A stretch of 36,209 nt of DNA from positions 1 through 36,209 of the forward strand of contig JAFGVA010000146.1 in assembly GCA_016938235.1 (NCBI GenBank), given 5' to 3'. Below the pieces are notes generated by a model. The model saw only the letters and a list, made by a program, of their open reading frames with translations. It did no database searches and had not been told where the DNA came from. A program made the translations under genes and the position numbers. Each line of letters starts with the position of its first letter. Position 1 is the stretch's first letter. This document shows, one piece after another, positions 8,587 through 16,997 of the stretch. The stretch comes from Bacteroidales bacterium (GTDB lineage: Bacteria; Bacteroidota; Bacteroidia; Bacteroidales; UBA10428).

Positions 8587-11500
8587 ATGTTTACCAATTC
8601 ATATAAAAAAGAAAAACCAAACCATTTAATATTCAGGATCAGAAATATTATTTTCCTGTTATTCTTCATGTTTTCAACAAAGGTTTTTACCCAGGGTATA
8701 GAAGAAATAATTGTTGAAATTATTCGGGTTGATACAACTATTGCAAATATCGACACAAATCTTTCGTCAGATGCAGTGACATACCGGGTTTTTGCAGACT
8801 TAGCAGAAAATTACAAACTCTTCTCTGTATATGGAACTTCGGCGCATCCCTTACACTTTGAAACCAATACTGAATTTTATAATACTTTAATATATGGCGA
8901 AACTTTTGGCCATAATATTGACACAGCTCTAATTAACACGGCTGCACCTGCATTGAAATATGATTCATACATTTCAATAAATTCTGCCAGCAAAGATCAT
9001 CTGGGTATTCTATATGAAGAAGATTCTGATAGTTCTGGAATGGTTTTAGGCTCATGCCCCCTGACTCAACAAGTAAATATCAACTTGTCCACAGTATTCG
9101 GACAAATTAATTATTCAGGCAGTTATGTCATAAATAATGGCTATTACTTTGTTTCACCAGAAGTATCCGGGCCAACCTCTTCAAACAGGATACTCATCGG
9201 ACAATTTACTACTGATGGTTTCTTTTCTTTCGAAATAAACCTCAGAATAATAAATACAATAACTTCTGAAGAAGAGTATTATGTTGCTGCAAACCCCACA
9301 GGAAATGAAAAATTAAGTCTGAATTTAAATTACCCTCCGGTACCTGGCTGCATAAGTCCGACTGCCTGTAATTATAACCCCCATGCTACATACGATGACG
9401 GTTCATGCATTGAGCCAATTCTCCCCTGTTATATTTGTATAAATGATACTCTTGGATTGCTTGACTTAGATAATAACAGTGTTTGTGATGCTCTTCAGGA
9501 ACCTTTGGAAGATGTAATTGTTGAAACCTACTACATTGTTGACAGCACCGAAAACTTTTCTGACACTAATTTAAAGCCTGGTTCAATAACCTACAGGATT
9601 TATTCTGATCTGGCACCGGGATATAGACTGGGAGGTGTTTTTGCCAGTTCAATAAATCCGGTGTTCATTAATACAACATCTTATTTCTACAATCATGAAT
9701 TGGGAAGCACTATTGCAAACAATATTGATACTGCACTTTTCTCAGAGGCTCCTGAACTTACATTAGATTCATGGATATCAATGGGCAATGCTGCTGGTTC
9801 TGCTCTTGATGGTATATTAAAAACGGAAGACTATGATGGTTCTTTTATCAAAGGTCTGAACAATAATTCCGATATTTTGGGAATTCCGGTTTATGAGAAG
9901 GATGGCTATATTGAAGGGTATGAAAAATCAGTTACCGAAACAGGTCTTAATTTATCTGTCTTTGATACCCTGGGATCTGAATTTTTTTCAACCTCGGGAG
10001 GTTGGTTAGAACTCGATTCTGCAACCGGCCCTACTCTGTCAAATAAAATACTGCTTTTACAATTAACAACCGATGGAGCATTAACTTTTAATCTGAATTT
10101 ACAGGTAAGAGGACCACAAAATTCAATCTTTCAGTATGTTGCTTCAAACCCGCAAAACAATGCCATTCAATCCGATGCCCTCGTATTTCCAAGACCTGTA
10201 TACGGATGTACAGACCCAACTGCCTGTAATTACAATACGGAAGCTACCATTGAAAATGGAACCTGCATTTTCCCCGTGCTAAATTGTTCTGAATGTTTCA
10301 ATGATACTTTAAGAATAATTGATTCTGATGGCGATGGAATATGCAATGCAGAAGAAATATCGGGATGCACCAGCATAACAGCCTGTAATTATGATTCTTT
10401 GGCCACCGACGATGATGGTTCTTGCCTCGAACCAATAGATAATTGCACCCAATGTGTTGGTGATACGCTTGAGTTAATTGATGATGATGGCGATGGAGTT
10501 TGCAATGCAAGCGAGATTCCGGGTTGTAACGATCCCTTAGCCTGTAATTATGATTCATTGGCAACAGAGTATGATGGATCATGTGTTTATCCGACTGAGA
10601 ATTGCACAGAATGCCTGGGAGATACTCTTCAAATTATCGATGATGATGGTGATGGAATTTGTAACGCCGATGAAATACCTGGTTGTACAAGTAGCATTGC
10701 CTGTAACTACGACCCACGGGCAACCGATGATGATAGCTCATGCATTATTCCGGTTGAAAATTGCAGTTATTGCGAAGGAGATTCACTACAAATTATTGAT
10801 GTGGATCGGGATGGCACCTGTGATGCTTTAGATCCGAATCCACTTGAACTGCCTTTTCGAATAGATACAATAATTAATACTTGTTTGTACCAGGACATTT
10901 GCCTGCCAATTGTTGCTGTTGATACAATGAAAAATATACTTGGTTTTCAATTCGAATTAAATTTTGATCCCTTAAAAGTAACCCCTACCGGCAGTATATT
11001 AATTAACAGTTCAATTGAAGCATCTGAATACATCGAATACGATTATCTCATGAATATCCAGGACGGAAGCTTTGAAGGGTCTGTTAATCTGAGAGATGAC
11101 ACCCCATCGGATTATTCAATAAATGGAATTGGCGAACTTTTTTGTATTGGTTTTAGCCAAACTCCTGAACTAAATACCAGCGATACTCTGTTATTCGAAA
11201 TGACATATTTTAATGTTATTTACAAAAATGACACTTTTAATATGCCCATAAAACCAGGTGTTTATCTTACAACAAAAGATTACACACTTTATGGTGAAAT
11301 CGTATACTGGAAAAACAATATACCAATCACTTACGATTCTTCCAGACCCGGTGAATACCTTATAACCAATATTTATTCAAGCAATGAATATTGTAATCAA
11401 TTCCCGTCAAATGTGGTTAATCCCAATCTATATGGCTATTTTGAACTGTCTGTTCAAAACAATAATTATTTTGATATTAATAGAAACATAGCAAGCTACA

Positions 11501-12621
11501 CCGATGTAATGCCTGTAATAAATGGCTACGATGCAATTTTAACTCTAAAAACCCTGTTACATGATACATCTTTCAAACCAAACATTTTCCAGCTTCTAGC
11601 AATGGATGTTAATACCGACGGTGTAGTTTCAGCGGGTGATTTATCTCAAATGAACATGCGGGCCGTAGGTTCTATATCAGAATTTATGCAAAGTTGGAAT
11701 TATCAAAACGGAAATAATACGGGTGAATTATCGAAAGACTGGCTATTCCTTTCAAATACAGAATTAACAAATGAACCGGCGTATTTAATATCCAAAACAT
11801 TCCCATCTGATGATGGTACCGGATTCTCAAGATTCAGACTACCTGAGGTAAAAAGATGTCTTGAGGTTCCTGAGCCAGGCGATTGCTCATTTCCCTTTCA
11901 AACTTACACAGGAATTATGCTAGGCGATATTGATGGAAACTATATTAATTATAGTCCGAATGGAAGTTTTAAAAATACCTCAGCTAAGAATCGATTAATA
12001 ATTAACCTTGAAGATAATTCAAAACTTAACAGCCAAATAAGAATTGATTTGATAATTGAAGCTGAAGAATTAGCCCAGTCTGTAGATATAATTATAGATT
12101 TTGGCTCACCAAAAATACAACTCGATACAGTTTTCTATAATAATTATGATTTGGATTTTATTAACTGGAATCTTAACTCAGAACAATTTGGCCTTACAAT
12201 GGGAAAACTGGATGGATTTAACAATACAAAAACCTTACTTTCAATGGTTTTCAATATTTTAAACAATGATTTTTTTAATAATACGGTGCAAGTTAAAAGT
12301 GCATTTATAAATGGGATACAGGTTGAGTCAATAGTTAGCAATATTATTCATTCAGAATCTGATTTTTACAATACCTCAAATATTAAAATTTATCCAAATC
12401 CTGCCAGCAACAAACTTTCGATTGAAACGGATGGCAGGTACTTTTTTAAACTCTCAGATATTACAGGCAAAATAATTCGAAGTGTCGAAATCGGAAACGA
12501 AAGCAATTACTCAGAGATAGATATTAGCAATATTCCTTCAGGGATATATATTGCGAATTTTTTGAATAAGAAGGTATCATTTTCACAAAAAATAATAATA
12601 AACCATTTAAACGAACCTTAG
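8587..12621 (+). CDS. Large T9SS-exported protein: two shared modules, GC-P-ACNY repeats, cohesin-like, dockerin-like
   Basis: This is a 1344-residue protein with an N-terminal signal peptide that has an extended basic region (hydrophobic core about 20-35). It carries two copies of the island's shared module: residues about 37-235 (VTYRVFADL, FYNTLIYG, YDSYI, LIGQFTTDG) and about 305-510 (ITYRIYSDL, FYNHELG, LDSWI, LQLTTDG). A cysteine-rich GC.SPTACNY unit separates them, and four tandem 53-residue units follow (540-751), each with GC..P.ACNY, GSC, paired Cys and a DDDGDGICNA calcium-type loop. A cohesin-like domain (GFQFELNFDPLKVTPTG, about 763-890), dockerin-like loops (AMDVNTDGVVSAGDLSQM near 1005; MLGDIDGNY near 1111), a possible second cohesin-like segment (1135-1250) and a T9SS type-A sorting domain (IKIYPNPASNKLSIE, 1265-1344) complete it. 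The next gene starts 26 bp downstream. The role is inferred to be structural. Confidence 0.8.
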   Translation: MFTNSYKKEKPNHLIFRIRNIIFLLFFMFSTKVFTQGIEEIIVEIIRVDTTIANIDTNLSSDAVTYRVFADLAENYKLFSVYGTSAHPLHFETNTEFYNTLIYGETFGHNIDTALINTAAPALKYDSYISINSASKDHLGILYEEDSDSSGMVLGSCPLTQQVNINLSTVFGQINYSGSYVINNGYYFVSPEVSGPTSSNRILIGQFTTDGFFSFEINLRIINTITSEEEYYVAANPTGNEKLSLNLNYPPVPGCISPTACNYNPHATYDDGSCIEPILPCYICINDTLGLLDLDNNSVCDALQEPLEDVIVETYYIVDSTENFSDTNLKPGSITYRIYSDLAPGYRLGGVFASSINPVFINTTSYFYNHELGSTIANNIDTALFSEAPELTLDSWISMGNAAGSALDGILKTEDYDGSFIKGLNNNSDILGIPVYEKDGYIEGYEKSVTETGLNLSVFDTLGSEFFSTSGGWLELDSATGPTLSNKILLLQLTTDGALTFNLNLQVRGPQNSIFQYVASNPQNNAIQSDALVFPRPVYGCTDPTACNYNTEATIENGTCIFPVLNCSECFNDTLRIIDSDGDGICNAEEISGCTSITACNYDSLATDDDGSCLEPIDNCTQCVGDTLELIDDDGDGVCNASEIPGCNDPLACNYDSLATEYDGSCVYPTENCTECLGDTLQIIDDDGDGICNADEIPGCTSSIACNYDPRATDDDSSCIIPVENCSYCEGDSLQIIDVDRDGTCDALDPNPLELPFRIDTIINTCLYQDICLPIVAVDTMKNILGFQFELNFDPLKVTPTGSILINSSIEASEYIEYDYLMNIQDGSFEGSVNLRDDTPSDYSINGIGELFCIGFSQTPELNTSDTLLFEMTYFNVIYKNDTFNMPIKPGVYLTTKDYTLYGEIVYWKNNIPITYDSSRPGEYLITNIYSSNEYCNQFPSNVVNPNLYGYFELSVQNNNYFDINRNIASYTDVMPVINGYDAILTLKTLLHDTSFKPNIFQLLAMDVNTDGVVSAGDLSQMNMRAVGSISEFMQSWNYQNGNNTGELSKDWLFLSNTELTNEPAYLISKTFPSDDGTGFSRFRLPEVKRCLEVPEPGDCSFPFQTYTGIMLGDIDGNYINYSPNGSFKNTSAKNRLIINLEDNSKLNSQIRIDLIIEAEELAQSVDIIIDFGSPKIQLDTVFYNNYDLDFINWNLNSEQFGLTMGKLDGFNNTKTLLSMVFNILNNDFFNNTVQVKSAFINGIQVESIVSNIIHSESDFYNTSNIKIYPNPASNKLSIETDGRYFFKLSDITGKIIRSVEIGNESNYSEIDISNIPSGIYIANFLNKKVSFSQKIIINHLNEP
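10204..10839 (+). repeat. Four tandem 159-bp (53-residue) cysteine-rich units
   Basis: Units start at 10204, 10363, 10522 and 10681, a spacing of exactly 159 bp each time. Each encodes GC..P.ACNY, a GSC, two more Cys, then D.DGDG.C.A. The Asp-rich loops resemble thrombospondin type-3 calcium repeats. A fifth, isolated unit head lies at 9349. The units are diverged at the DNA level, so the duplication is not very recent. Confidence 0.85.
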
Positions 12622-12647
12622 TATTAATAAAATTTAATTTAAAACAA

Positions 12648-12920
12648 ATGAGAAAGAATTTAGCAGTTAAACTATGCATTATAGGTGTTCTGTTAATATT
12701 AATAAGTTGCAATAAAACAAGACCTCCCTATGATATTGATAATGATGGATACATTGGTGAATCTGACCTTAAACTAATAACTGAAAGTTTTGGAGATACC
12801 TGTATCGGATGCCCTGAAGATGTAAATAATGATAGCCTTATAAACAGCACTGATTTTAGAATAGTGGTTGGCTATTTTGGGAAGAAAACTGAAGATATTG
12901 AGACATATAATAACGACTAG
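12648..12920 (+). CDS. Small lipoprotein consisting of a two-loop dockerin-like domain
   Basis: This is a 90-residue protein. A short basic start and hydrophobic core end in a lipobox LISC with Cys21 as the acylated residue. After a short linker come two EF-hand-like loops, each followed by a helix that ends in an aromatic-Gly pair: DIDNDGYIGESDLKLITESF (about 29-48) and DVNNDSLINSTDFRIVVGYF (about 58-77), with a CIGC pair between them. That is the layout of a type I dockerin (two Ca2+ loops with Asp/Asn at 1, 3, 5 and Asp at 12). The residues right after Cys21 (NKTRPP) are not the acidic surface-export signal known from flavobacterial lipoproteins, so leaflet and side are open. The gene sits 26 bp after the large module protein and 51 bp before the next, probably in one operon. 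A role as a membrane anchor for a cohesin-like partner is inferred. Confidence 0.7.
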   Translation: MRKNLAVKLCIIGVLLILISCNKTRPPYDIDNDGYIGESDLKLITESFGDTCIGCPEDVNNDSLINSTDFRIVVGYFGKKTEDIETYNND

Positions 12921-12971
12921 TCTAAACACATTATCATTTATTAAGTCTTTAATAACACTCAAAAACAATAT

Positions 12972-13679
12972 ATGAAAAACATATTTCTAATCTCGCTATT
13001 AGTTACAATTTATATAAATGCACCTGCACAACCTCTTAAAACAGATGAGGTTTTTATAAATAAAAATGGTATCGAAAAGTTAATTGTTGAGCATATTCCT
13101 GCAGCAATTACAGGAGAAAACATGGTTACTTATCGTTTATTTATTGATATGGATAATTATACAGCCTATCAATTATTGTTAGGTACTGAAGAAACAGGTG
13201 AACTCTTTATTAAAACTTCAGGAACATGGTATAATACCAGTGATGTTGGGAAAACCTTAGGCCATGATATACTGTATGTATTAATTAGTGAAAATCATTT
13301 TCCGGCCCTAAAACACGATAGTTACTTTTCGTCGGGAGGGTGTGCCGATAATTTAATTGCGGTTCCATACAGCGAAAATGATAAAGGTTTTATTCATGAA
13401 AAACCTGCGCAAACTATTGTTTTTCCTTCTGCACTAAACCTTGATATGTTTAAAAATAAAAACAGTTCTGACCCTTTTTTAACAAATGATGGATGCATTT
13501 CATATAATCCATCTGAGAAAAGAGGAGTAAAAGGCCCCTCTTCATCAAACATTGTTTTTATTGGCCAATTCACGACCGATGGTAACTTAATGCTGAAACT
13601 TAATATTCAAACTTTTGATTTTAAGACAAATAAAGCAAAAGTCACCTCGGGAATTTTGTATTCATCCAATACAAACTAA
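12972..13679 (+). CDS. Secreted single-module protein without a sorting domain
   Basis: This is a 235-residue protein. A signal peptide ends APAQ. The rest is one copy of the island's shared module: GIEKLIVEHIPA near the start, VTYRLFIDM, FIKTSGTWYNTSDVG, LKHDSYFSSGG, then KGPSSSNIVFIGQFTTDG and LMLKLNIQ at about 190-213. It ends about 20 residues later with no Ig, cysteine-rich, dockerin or T9SS sorting domain. The closest resemblance by eye is to the N-terminus of the 5121 protein. Either it stays in the periplasm, it is secreted another way, or it has lost its C-terminal part. The following 280 bp (13680-13959) hold no visible remnant of such a part, only AT-rich sequence in which a promoter for 13960 may lie. 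Its function is unknown. Confidence 0.65.
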   Translation: MKNIFLISLLVTIYINAPAQPLKTDEVFINKNGIEKLIVEHIPAAITGENMVTYRLFIDMDNYTAYQLLLGTEETGELFIKTSGTWYNTSDVGKTLGHDILYVLISENHFPALKHDSYFSSGGCADNLIAVPYSENDKGFIHEKPAQTIVFPSALNLDMFKNKNSSDPFLTNDGCISYNPSEKRGVKGPSSSNIVFIGQFTTDGNLMLKLNIQTFDFKTNKAKVTSGILYSSNTN

Positions 13680-13959
13680 TAAATAATTTAAACTTAAATT
13701 ATAATTAATTTTTAAGCACTAAAACCAGCTTGAATTTTTATTTTATTCAATGAAGATGAATCAGATTTCAGTAATACTGCCTTTTATAAACGAATATTTG
13801 CTCAATCTCCCCTTTCACAAATAATAAAGATAGGAATAACTATTTCTTAATCATTCAAACTCATTTTTTACACTTACTTGAACAATGTTTTTTTAACAAG
13901 AAACAAAATGTAAATCACTGAATTACTGAACGTTTTAAAAATGAACTAGTATTAATGCT

Positions 13960-16953
13960 ATGAAAAAAACAATAATAGCCCTTATTCTGCTAATTGGAAG
14001 TTTTAAAATATACTCACAATCAAATATTAGTGATTATTTTACTTCCGGATTGGAAAGAGTAATAGTTGAACAAATTCCAGTTAATCCGGAAATTGCAGCT
14101 TTAGATGCCAATTTATCTGCAAATGCTGTTACTTACAGGATTTTTATTGATATGAATCCGGTAAATGGCTTGTCTGTCGTTATAGGTGATGGAATCTTAG
14201 GCCCTATGGGAATTAAAACAACAACTCAGTTCTATAATACATCTGCACCTTTTGGACAATCTCTTGGCGAATCGACACAGGCAGGTTATTTCAACTTTGC
14301 TCCACAATTAATATACGATTCCTATATATGTGTAGGTGGTACAATGAGCGACAGTATTGGCGTTCCACGTAAATATGCACCAACCGGAAATGTAGGCGGA
14401 TTGCCTTTAACCACTACTACAACACCGGGACTTGATCTTTCTATGTTCCACAATACAATGAGTACAGCAAACTTTGAAATTACAGATGGTGCCTGGTCCG
14501 GTGTTACTAAAGGAGGAGTAAGAGGTCCCTCATCGGCTGATTCTACCATAGTAATGATTGGACAATTTACAACAGATGGAATTTTCAGTTTCTACCTGAA
14601 CATTGAACTAACCAAATTTTTTTATGGTTCATCTGAAGTTTCAAGATACTCATTTACTGGTCCAACTGCCGGAGTTGGAACATTAAATCCAAGATACCAG
14701 TTTACTCCACTTATGGGTGTATTCGGTCCCGGAATAGAGCAACCTGAAATAAAAATACTTGTGCCATTTGATTCAGTTCCCAGTGAAATAAATTTAAAAT
14801 TATCTGCAACAGCGTCAGATCCTGATGGTAAAATTGACTCCGTTGAATTTCGCATTAATACCAAAAAAGTTGGAGTTGATACTTCTGCTCCCTTTGAGTA
14901 CATATATACAACCCAACCCGGGAACCATAAAATATCGGCTGTCGCAATTGATAATGATGGCGCTGTAACCATGTCGGAAATTATTCCTTTATATGTTGGT
15001 GCCCCCAATGATATTCCAACTATTAACATTAATTCTCCTGATTCGGCACAGGAATTTAATGTTGGAGATATTATAAGCTTTACTGTAACTGTGAATGACA
15101 CCATCGATAGTATTTCAAAAGTCGATTTTTATGCAAACAATAAGCTTATTGGCTCAAATGACTTCTATCCTTTCTCATTTAATTGGGAAGCTGAAAGAGG
15201 CGATTCTGTAAGAATAAAAGCGGTAGTAACTGATAATTATGGTGCATCCAATGCTGATTCTTCATTTATCAGGGTATTCGGAGCCAATGCTGCACCTGTC
15301 GTTACATTTATAAACCCTGCACAAAATGAAGTTATTGGTACCGGTATTGATTATTCTGTTTTAATAGACGCCAAAGATGATATCCAGGTAGATTCTGTTG
15401 AAATTTATCTTGATGGAACAAAACTATCCACATTAAAAACCGGTCCTTTTGAATATTCCTGGTCAACTCCGGTTCCCGGAGCATATACCTTGGTGGCAAA
15501 AGGTTTCGATAATGAACAGAAAGCTGGTTATGACACCATACAGGTTACTGTTACAGATAATCTGCCGCCAGCTGTAAGTATTACTCAACCAACCGAAGGG
15601 GATACCTATAACTTTTTTGTTCCCCTTACTGTGATTACAAATCCTGTTGATAGCGATGGCGATATAGATTCGGTTCAACTTTATGTTAATGGTATTTTAA
15701 TTTCAACAGCAACTTCCACACCATTTGAAATAAACTGGACACCATTGAAAGTTGGATCCAATGAGTTGTTTGTAAAAGCTTTCGACAATGAGTTGGCATA
15801 TGGTTTATCTGATACAATAAAAGTGAATATTGTTATTGATCAGGCACCATCAATAAGCTTAATAATGCCTGTAGCACATGATACAGTTGTTGAAGGCGAA
15901 CTGGTGAGAATTCTTACAAATCCCACCGATCCGGATGGTGAAATCACCAAAGTTGAGTTTTACATAAATAAAATGAATGTAGCAACTGTTGAAACTGAAC
16001 CTTTTGAAACATACTGGAAAGCCCAAACAGGTAATAAAAACATTAAAGCAACAGCTACAGATAATGATGGTTTATCCTTTTCTCAAACCATTCCTATAGT
16101 TGTTATACCAAACACTCCTCCTTCTGTTGTAATCAGTTCTCCTGCAAGTGGCGATGAGTATATTGGTAATCAGTCTTTTAATATTTCATTTACCGCCTCA
16201 GACATTGATGGAACAATCGATTCAGTTGAATTTTATGTAGATCAACTTCTTGAAGATGTTGTTTATTCATCTCCCTATACAATATCGTATATCACCAATA
16301 AGGATTCAATTTCGGTTTATGGTATTGCATATGACAATAGGGGCAAATATAAAACCTCAGATACTATTAAGCTTTTTCAAAGCCCTAACCAGGAACCTAT
16401 TGTTCAAATTATAAATCCTCTTAACAACGATACAATTACACCTGGCACAATATTGCGCATTGAAGCAAATGCAACTGACCTCGATGGTTCAATTGTTTCG
16501 GTTGAATTTCTGTTAAACAGTACCAGCTTAACGAAATTGAACACTTCGCCCTATATTTTCGATTGGGTTTCTGTTGAGGGCGGTTATACAATCTCTGCAA
16601 TAGCATCTGATAATGATGGAGCCTCAACAACAACAACTGCCCGGGTTATAGTCGGCACTAATTTCAGTAATTCTGATTTTATTGATTTGGAAAAGGCAGT
16701 AAAGGTTTTTCCTAATCCTTTTAATAATATAATCACCATTCAAATTAACCCTGAAAATGCAAATGAATTTGAACAAGTACAGTATATAATTTACGATCTT
16801 CCGGGTAATCTGATTAAAAAAGGTGAAATAACCTCTTCAAACGAAAAAAACTCAGTTGAAGTCAATCTTAGCAGCTTGCTACCCGGAATGTATTTGCTTG
16901 TTATACAATCAAATAATTATTCGAACCTGGTAATTCGGCTAATCAAAGAATAA
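13960..16953 (+). CDS. T9SS-exported surface protein: shared N-module plus seven Ig-like repeats
   Basis: This is a 997-residue protein with a signal peptide ending KIYSQ. The island's shared module spans residues about 25-255 (LERVIVEQIPV, VTYRIFIDM, FYNTSAPFG, IYDSYICVGG, MIGQFTTDGIFSFYLNI). Seven Ig-like repeats of about 90 residues follow from about 262 to 900. Each has a strand of the type SVEFYVN...L, a preceding DPDG/DIDG turn, and a closing A.DNDG stretch; these match the bacterial Ig-like (Big) repeats common on adhesins. A T9SS type-A sorting domain closes the protein (VKVFPNPFNNIITIQI, about 913-997). It has no enzymatic motif. The gene is followed after 44 bp by a shorter paralogue of the same design. 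A stalk-like adhesin is the inferred role. Confidence 0.8.
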   Translation: MKKTIIALILLIGSFKIYSQSNISDYFTSGLERVIVEQIPVNPEIAALDANLSANAVTYRIFIDMNPVNGLSVVIGDGILGPMGIKTTTQFYNTSAPFGQSLGESTQAGYFNFAPQLIYDSYICVGGTMSDSIGVPRKYAPTGNVGGLPLTTTTTPGLDLSMFHNTMSTANFEITDGAWSGVTKGGVRGPSSADSTIVMIGQFTTDGIFSFYLNIELTKFFYGSSEVSRYSFTGPTAGVGTLNPRYQFTPLMGVFGPGIEQPEIKILVPFDSVPSEINLKLSATASDPDGKIDSVEFRINTKKVGVDTSAPFEYIYTTQPGNHKISAVAIDNDGAVTMSEIIPLYVGAPNDIPTININSPDSAQEFNVGDIISFTVTVNDTIDSISKVDFYANNKLIGSNDFYPFSFNWEAERGDSVRIKAVVTDNYGASNADSSFIRVFGANAAPVVTFINPAQNEVIGTGIDYSVLIDAKDDIQVDSVEIYLDGTKLSTLKTGPFEYSWSTPVPGAYTLVAKGFDNEQKAGYDTIQVTVTDNLPPAVSITQPTEGDTYNFFVPLTVITNPVDSDGDIDSVQLYVNGILISTATSTPFEINWTPLKVGSNELFVKAFDNELAYGLSDTIKVNIVIDQAPSISLIMPVAHDTVVEGELVRILTNPTDPDGEITKVEFYINKMNVATVETEPFETYWKAQTGNKNIKATATDNDGLSFSQTIPIVVIPNTPPSVVISSPASGDEYIGNQSFNISFTASDIDGTIDSVEFYVDQLLEDVVYSSPYTISYITNKDSISVYGIAYDNRGKYKTSDTIKLFQSPNQEPIVQIINPLNNDTITPGTILRIEANATDLDGSIVSVEFLLNSTSLTKLNTSPYIFDWVSVEGGYTISAIASDNDGASTTTTARVIVGTNFSNSDFIDLEKAVKVFPNPFNNIITIQINPENANEFEQVQYIIYDLPGNLIKKGEITSSNEKNSVEVNLSSLLPGMYLLVIQSNNYSNLVIRLIKE

Positions 16954-16997
16954 TAACACCCTAAAACTTATTATAAACAATAAAACAATTAAGACTC

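Noticed and set aside
10298-10831. Open frames on both strands over the cysteine-rich repeats (His- or Met-rich translations)
   Set aside because: The 159-bp periodicity keeps alternate frames open; the 8587 frame is the one with conserved Cys and Asp positions.
13750-13824. 24-codon open frame in the 280-bp gap after the module-only gene
   Set aside because: It is too short, in AT-rich sequence, and without resemblance to any part of the module proteins.
14622-15104. 160-codon open frame on the minus strand
   Set aside because: It lies antisense to the Ig-repeat gene at 13960, whose domains are clear; no signal, motif or family resemblance is seen in the antisense reading.
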